Assembly (NCBI GenBank): GCA_005884195.1
Contig: VBBP01000062.1
Coordinates: forward strand, 1 to 39,393
DNA length: 39,393 bases
DNA from: Candidatus Bathyarchaeota archaeon
Lineage (GTDB): Archaea; Thermoproteota; Bathyarchaeia; 40CM-2-53-6
Direction: 5' to 3'
The notes under the pieces were generated by a model that worked only from the letters and a program-made list of their open reading frames with translations, had not been told where the DNA came from and did not search any database. The position numbers and the translations under genes were made by a program. How positions within the stretch are numbered: the stretch's first letter is position 1; each line of letters begins with the position of its first letter. This document shows positions 35,833 through 39,393 of this stretch, in pieces.

Positions 35833-36855
35833 ATGAGGCGAACACGCTTGGAAAATGACGTAATAGTCTCTGCCTCGGACCTAAAGAAATACTTCCCGAT
35901 AAAACGGGGATTTTTCGAGACTCTCGTCGCCAGGTCAGATATCTCAGTGAAGGCTGTGGACGGCATAAGCTTCAATGTGAAGAAAGGCGAGGTCTTCGGG
36001 CTCGTCGGAGAAAGCGGCAGCGGTAAGACCACTACTGGTCGTCTGCTTCTCCGTTTGGCAAGCCCCACAGAGGGCAAGATTACTTACAAGGGTAAGGACA
36101 TAACTGATCTAACATCTAAGCAGCTCAAGCCCCTCCGTCGTGAAATGCAAATCATATTTCAGGATCCCTTCGAATCCCTCGACCCTCGTATGACGATCAA
36201 GGACATTATCGCTGAACCTCTCCGAATCCAGAGGGTGGCTAAGAACGATGAGGAGCTAGAGGAGAGAGTCAAACAGATTCTCCGGGAAGTAGAACTTCTG
36301 CCTCCCGAAGAGTTCATGCTAAGGTTTCCCCACGAGATGAGCGGGGGGCAGAGGCAGAGGATAGCAGTAGCCCGTGCGTTCGTCCTTAATCCAGAGTTCG
36401 TGGTCGCTGATGAACCTGTTTCAATGCTTGACGTCTCCATCAGAGCCGAGATTCTTAACCTGATGCTGGCACTAGTCCAGAAACGAGGCGCTTCCTTCCT
36501 CTACATTACTCACGACCTCGCCCTCGCACGCCATATGTGCGACAGAATAGCAGTGATGTACCTCGGCCGGATCGTGGAGCTTGGAGGGGTAGAGGCTGTC
36601 ATAAATCACCCCATGCACCCATACACGAAGGCCCTTATCGCGGCCGTTCCCGTACCCGATCCCGCGTCCAAGCGAATCGGGGAAGTGATCAGCGGCGAGA
36701 TTCCCAGCCCGATATTTCCTCCCCCTGGTTGCCACTTCCACACCCGTTGTCCCTACGCTCACCAGCGATGCTTAGTGGAGGACCCACCACTAGTCGAGAT
36801 AGAGAAAGGGCACTGGGCGGCATGTCATCTCTTCGACACGCCTCTGCTGAGCTAG
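35833..36855 (+). CDS. dppF: Peptide-type ABC transporter ATPase, DppF/OppF family
   Basis: 340 residues. Walker A GESGSGKTTT near residue 59, Q-loop FQDPF near 110, signature MSGGQRQRI near 169, Walker B FVVADEPVSMLD near 190 and H-loop THDL near 226 are intact. The C-terminal extension has HPYTKALIAAVP and the Cys motif C-X5-C-X6-C-X17-C. The catalytic Glu is present in ADEP. It completes a full two-permease, two-ATPase importer; the solute-binding subunits are most likely the dockerin-tagged proteins upstream, since no other binding protein is in the window. It is the last gene of the operon, converging on a minus-strand gene. Confidence 0.95.
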   Translation: MRRTRLENDVIVSASDLKKYFPIKRGFFETLVARSDISVKAVDGISFNVKKGEVFGLVGESGSGKTTTGRLLLRLASPTEGKITYKGKDITDLTSKQLKPLRREMQIIFQDPFESLDPRMTIKDIIAEPLRIQRVAKNDEELEERVKQILREVELLPPEEFMLRFPHEMSGGQRQRIAVARAFVLNPEFVVADEPVSMLDVSIRAEILNLMLALVQKRGASFLYITHDLALARHMCDRIAVMYLGRIVELGGVEAVINHPMHPYTKALIAAVPVPDPASKRIGEVISGEIPSPIFPPPGCHFHTRCPYAHQRCLVEDPPLVEIEKGHWAACHLFDTPLLS

Positions 36856-36909
36856 AGGAAACCCGTACAGTCCCTGCCCGATACGATCAATGCAAGCCTG
36901 AAGGCGCAG

Positions 36910-36926
36910 CCGGGCGCTTAGCCCGG
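36910..36926. terminator. Hairpin between convergent genes
   Basis: ccgggc-gctta-gcccgg is a perfect 6-bp GC stem with a 5-nt loop between two convergent genes, 5 nt from the minus-strand stop codon. No T run follows on either strand, so its termination role is uncertain. Confidence 0.35.
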
Positions 36927-36930
36927 ACGT

Positions 36931-37839
36931 TTAGACCCCACTGGTCGGGAAGCAGTTTGCCGCCGCCGCAAGAGTTGGTCTCCACTCCCATATTGTCCAA
37001 TCGTATTTGTCGGACAGACCTAGCACTGAAGGGTCGCATCGACTTGTATCTTTCGTTGAAACAAGGACTGGAGGCGTCACCGGAAAATTGTAAGTGCCAT
37101 CGGAATTCGAGTCTACATATTTGATCTTCGGATCGAAGGTCAGGGTTGAACCTCTTGGCGGTTCAGAAACGGACACCAGAACGTCGCCCGCATCGTATAT
37201 TCCATTGTTGTTCGTATCATAGACAATTGGGTCGCCGGAGCTCCACGAGACGCTGTTGATTGGACCGATGAATCTTAAGTGAGGGTCCGTTTTCAGAACC
37301 GTATTCGATGCGGGGGCGATGTTTCCGGCGGCATGGATTACCGGCTCTCCAGTCTGGAAAATGTTATCGTCGTTAGTGTCGTATGTGATGGTCTCTCCGG
37401 GCGAGTAACAATAGTTGCCCACACAAGTCTTGGTGAGAGTTTGTCCCCACTCGCTGAAGAAATAGCTTAAGGTGAAAACATAGGCCGGGCAGCATACCGC
37501 GGACTGAACGTAGATCGTACCAGTGTCATCCCTGGTGTTAATCGGAGCGTAGTCTGGAGGCCCGACCCATACTCCGTTCAGTCTGTCGTAGGTGTGGTTG
37601 AACCAGTATTGCCCCCATGGAGCGCCTATCCCTGAGGGCGGCGTAGAATTGATATTATATCTGTAGTCGACGATATGGAGTTTGACTCGCCAGTCAATCT
37701 TCAATCCCCCGACTTGCAGATCGGGGAGGTATGAGATATAGAGGAAGACTCCTGTGATCATTATCACAATCAGCGCGATCGACCACTGAATCCTCGGGTC
37801 CCGAAGTCCGCGAGACTGTTTCTTCAAGGCCTTGCCCAA
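36931..37839 (-). CDS. N-terminally anchored Ca-repeat surface protein
   Basis: 302 residues from TTG 37839, preceded by ggag. Residues 20-42 form a transmembrane helix (WSIALIVIMITGVFLYISYL) after a basic start, placing the rest outside. Residues 145-265 contain the same Asp/Asn repeats as the protein at 18176: GETITYDTNDDNIFQTGEPV, YDTNNNGIYDAGDVL and KIKYVDSNSDGTYN, spaced by TVLKTDPHLRF and STLTFDPK. Eight cysteines are scattered through the ectodomain. No dockerin or cohesin is present. The residues before the repeats (50-140) are not recognised. Its shared repeats link it to the dockerin protein, but its function is unknown. Confidence 0.78.
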   Translation of the reverse strand: MGKALKKQSRGLRDPRIQWSIALIVIMITGVFLYISYLPDLQVGGLKIDWRVKLHIVDYRYNINSTPPSGIGAPWGQYWFNHTYDRLNGVWVGPPDYAPINTRDDTGTIYVQSAVCCPAYVFTLSYFFSEWGQTLTKTCVGNYCYSPGETITYDTNDDNIFQTGEPVIHAAGNIAPASNTVLKTDPHLRFIGPINSVSWSSGDPIVYDTNNNGIYDAGDVLVSVSEPPRGSTLTFDPKIKYVDSNSDGTYNFPVTPPVLVSTKDTSRCDPSVLGLSDKYDWTIWEWRPTLAAAANCFPTSGV

Positions 37840-37886
37840 GGTTCTCCCTGATGCCTATTACGGCTGCGTTTCCTTTAAGAGCATCG

Positions 37887-37899
37887 TTATTGAATAATT
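37887..37899 (+). promoter_or_regulatory. TATA-like box, leaderless GTG at 37917
   Basis: ttattgaataatt is centred 24 nt upstream of GTG 37917. No ribosome binding site is present, which fits a leaderless transcript. Confidence 0.5.
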
Positions 37900-37916
37900 C
37901 AGCAAGTCAGTGAACC

Positions 37917-38915
37917 GTGAAGATGCGCGTCATAGGATACGCTAGTCTCGCAGCACTTCTCCTGGTAGCTTTGGCATTCTCCCCTCCTGTCGCGAACGCC
38001 TCCCATCCTTCCACCGACTATGCGATCGGTATCAGGGACGGAACGGCTTCGGTATCCTTGACTCTGTCTTTGTTGCAGAATTTCACCGTTTTGCAGAGTT
38101 CGTTCTCTCTGCCCGCGATTAGCGGGGTGCTAGCAGGATCCGATGCCTCGAATGCTACGCTTGCCGTGCAGCAGGCTCTTAACTCGAAGAGTCAAAGCGC
38201 CCATGTCAGCAATCTAGTCATGTCCGTGGCCGTATCGAATTGGTCGAACCTAACCAGCATCCAGTGGTTTAATCTAACCATGAAATACGATGTAACCGGC
38301 GTCTATACGTCTCGCTTCGGAGGCGAGCAGGCGGACCTTTCCTGGAAGTCCTTCGTCGTCGGATCGGACCTCCTCATAGGGGGAGTCGAGGTCAATAATC
38401 TCGGGCCTAAGTACATAGGTTTACCCGCAGAACAGATTGCTTCCCAGCAGGTCTCAAGTACCTTCGTTCAAGTGTCCTATCGGGTCAACGCGAAGACATC
38501 GACGCCCGAATTGTTCTTGGCAGCGGCCAAATCATTCGACGTTTTGAACTTCTCTCGGCTCTCCCCACCGATATCATCCTGGTCCAAAGCTTACGATTTC
38601 AGCTCAAACAGTCTTGTTTGGACCCTCAACGCGGGTTCAAGTCTTGGGATGAGCATCGCGAAGACATTCAACGAGCCCGGAGCGCAACCAGGAGGCTTGG
38701 CAATCGTCAACTATGGCCTGTTCTACAGCTTGGAATCTCAAATCAATGCACCAAGGAGGTCAATAGCTGAAGGTGATACCATAACCACCACGTTTGACGA
38801 CTTTCCCCAGACAATAATGGCCTCCGTCGTCATAGGAGTATCGTCCGTGGGTATCGGAGCCGTCGTCCTTGAGAAGAGAGTCTCTAACAAGATACCCAAA
38901 AGCAGAAAGCGATAG
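37917..38915 (+). CDS. Type I membrane surface protein of unknown function
   Basis: 332 residues from GTG 37917 (ATG 37923 is in frame). A signal peptide ends near NASHPS (about residue 30). The ectodomain of about 265 residues is Ser/Asn/Val rich with several sequons (NFT, NAT, NWSNLT, NFS). A transmembrane helix at about 299-318 (MASVVIGVSSVGIGAVVL) is followed by the basic tail EKRVSNKIPKSRKR. I do not recognise the ectodomain. It is divergent from the 36931 gene, with 77 nt between starts. It has the same outside-anchor-basic-tail plan as the cohesin proteins but without their motifs. Confidence 0.75.
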   Translation: MKMRVIGYASLAALLLVALAFSPPVANASHPSTDYAIGIRDGTASVSLTLSLLQNFTVLQSSFSLPAISGVLAGSDASNATLAVQQALNSKSQSAHVSNLVMSVAVSNWSNLTSIQWFNLTMKYDVTGVYTSRFGGEQADLSWKSFVVGSDLLIGGVEVNNLGPKYIGLPAEQIASQQVSSTFVQVSYRVNAKTSTPELFLAAAKSFDVLNFSRLSPPISSWSKAYDFSSNSLVWTLNAGSSLGMSIAKTFNEPGAQPGGLAIVNYGLFYSLESQINAPRRSIAEGDTITTTFDDFPQTIMASVVIGVSSVGIGAVVLEKRVSNKIPKSRKR

Positions 38916-39053
38916 AAATTCGATGATCGAATCCAGCAAAGCGGCGAGCTACTCCGAAAGACCAAGACAGTCCGACAACAAACAGCCTATTCAAGTCTCA
39001 AAGCAATTGGAACGTTGAGAGCCACCGCATAGCAAGTCCCAGAAGATCTTCAT

Positions 39054-39080
39054 TGGTGCGGGGGGTGGGATTTGGACCCC
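39054..39080 (-). pseudogene. 3' end of a tRNA gene (Leu/Ser-like), body missing
   Basis: On the minus strand the end reads cccaccccccgcacca: a T-stem 3' arm (cccac), a 7-nt acceptor arm (cccccgc), discriminator A and encoded CCA, preceded by a T-loop-like tccaaat. This is what many tRNA-Leu genes end with. The 5' partner (gcggggg) is not found in the following 310 nt, and the 5' side of the T-stem does not pair fully. It is most simply a tRNA remnant such as an integration scar; chance resemblance is possible. Confidence 0.45.
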
Positions 39081-39230
39081 AGTTTACTAGTACATATAGG
39101 GCAAATTTCATTCAGACAGAGCGTGTCGCCCTGTTCGCCTGAGTTTACATGAATGAAAACTCACCAAAGAGCGTCGTTGTGCAGGCAGGAGCTTCTCTGG
39201 AGCAAACTACTTTACGGTGCCCAATAACCG

Positions 39231-39244
39231 TTTAAAGTTTAAAA
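39231..39244 (+). promoter_or_regulatory. TATA-like box for ATPase gene
   Basis: tttaaagtttaaaa lies 32-45 nt upstream of TTG 39276, giving an estimated leader of about 13 nt. Confidence 0.5.
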
Positions 39245-39275
39245 CGTGTAATGTTTACAATTATAGCGATCTGTC

Positions 39276-39393
39276 TTGGCTTTCACACTCACGCCCGCGC
39301 TGGCGGATGACTTCGTAGGAAGAAAAGAAATAACCTCAGAGCTGGTTAATCAACTCTCATCCAGGAACAAGATCGGCTACTCACTCTCCGGAG
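39276..39393 (+). CDS. Archaeal AAA-family ATPase, N-terminus only
   Basis: 39 residues are visible from TTG 39276 to the window edge; an in-frame stop at 39264-39266 leaves no earlier start. The sequence MAFTLTPALADDFVGRKEI followed by a helix and GYSLSG matches the opening of archaeal ATPase-domain proteins (FVGRexE before the Walker A loop). Walker A itself would fall just outside the window. These cytoplasmic ATPases are common in archaea and of varied or unknown function. It differs in kind from the surface-protein cluster and may mark its edge. Confidence 0.6.
   Translation, partial: MAFTLTPALADDFVGRKEITSELVNQLSSRNKIGYSLSG

Larger units (their letters stand above)
38916..39275. other. 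Gene-free region with tRNA remnant and inverted repeats
   Basis: 360 nt without a convincing gene. It contains the tRNA 3'-end-like segment at 39054-39080, a 9-nt inverted repeat tttcattca/tgaatgaaa (39106-39114 and 39150-39158), and a TATA-like box near the last gene. A 31-codon frame from 38930 has no supporting signals. Confidence 0.45.

Noticed and set aside
38930..39025. 31-codon open frame (MIESSKAASY...) after the last surface protein
   Set aside because: Too short, no translation signals and no similarity that I recognise.

Overview
The window reads as archaeal chromosomal DNA of moderate GC, probably from a mesophilic member of the Thermoproteota (a Nitrososphaeria- or Bathyarchaeia-like lineage; this placement is inference). 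The archaeal signs are AT-rich TATA-like boxes about 24-26 nt upstream of start codons, apparently leaderless genes with TTG or GTG starts, T-rich terminators, GAGG ribosome binding sites only on some genes, and an archaeal-type ATPase start at the right edge. Almost every protein encoded is extracellular: signal peptides, PKD/Ig-like beta-sandwich modules, CARDB-like modules, and C-terminal membrane anchors with an Arg-rich cytoplasmic tail.

Layout. 1-3406: 3' part of a PKD-array protein. 3482-14091: a dockerin-bearing beta-propeller protein, a membrane-anchored cohesin protein and a 2427-residue cohesin/PKD giant. 14407-16915 (minus strand): a NosD-like beta-helix membrane protein followed by a cupredoxin-dockerin fusion. 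17219-31956: a small secreted cohesin protein, a large Ca-repeat/propeller/dockerin protein, a dockerin-tagged family 5 solute-binding protein, two membrane-anchored cohesin proteins and a second dockerin-tagged solute-binding protein. 32309-36855: a complete peptide-type (Dpp/Opp) ABC transporter, two permeases and two ATPases. 36931-38915: two membrane-anchored surface proteins of unknown role. 38916-39275: a gene-free stretch containing what looks like the 3' end of a tRNA gene. 39276-end: start of an AAA-family ATPase.

How it fits together. Five proteins carry a cohesin-like domain (5157, 6808, 17219, 25153, 27436) and five carry a dockerin-like pair of calcium loops (3482, 15105 minus, 18176, 21726, 28897). 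Three of the cohesin proteins have C-terminal membrane anchors. None of the dockerin proteins has a lipobox or a C-terminal anchor. The simplest reading is a non-cellulosomal cohesin-dockerin assembly on the cell surface that docks substrate-binding proteins, a copper protein and propeller proteins onto membrane-anchored scaffoldins next to a peptide-type importer. I see no glycoside hydrolase or peptidase among the dockerin proteins. Two further points stand out. The two dockerin-tagged solute-binding proteins appear circularly permuted, with the usual C-terminal half encoded before the usual N-terminal half. The second permease carries an extra extracellular domain of roughly 190 residues. 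Domain calls come from reading motifs by eye; no profile search or structure prediction was run.
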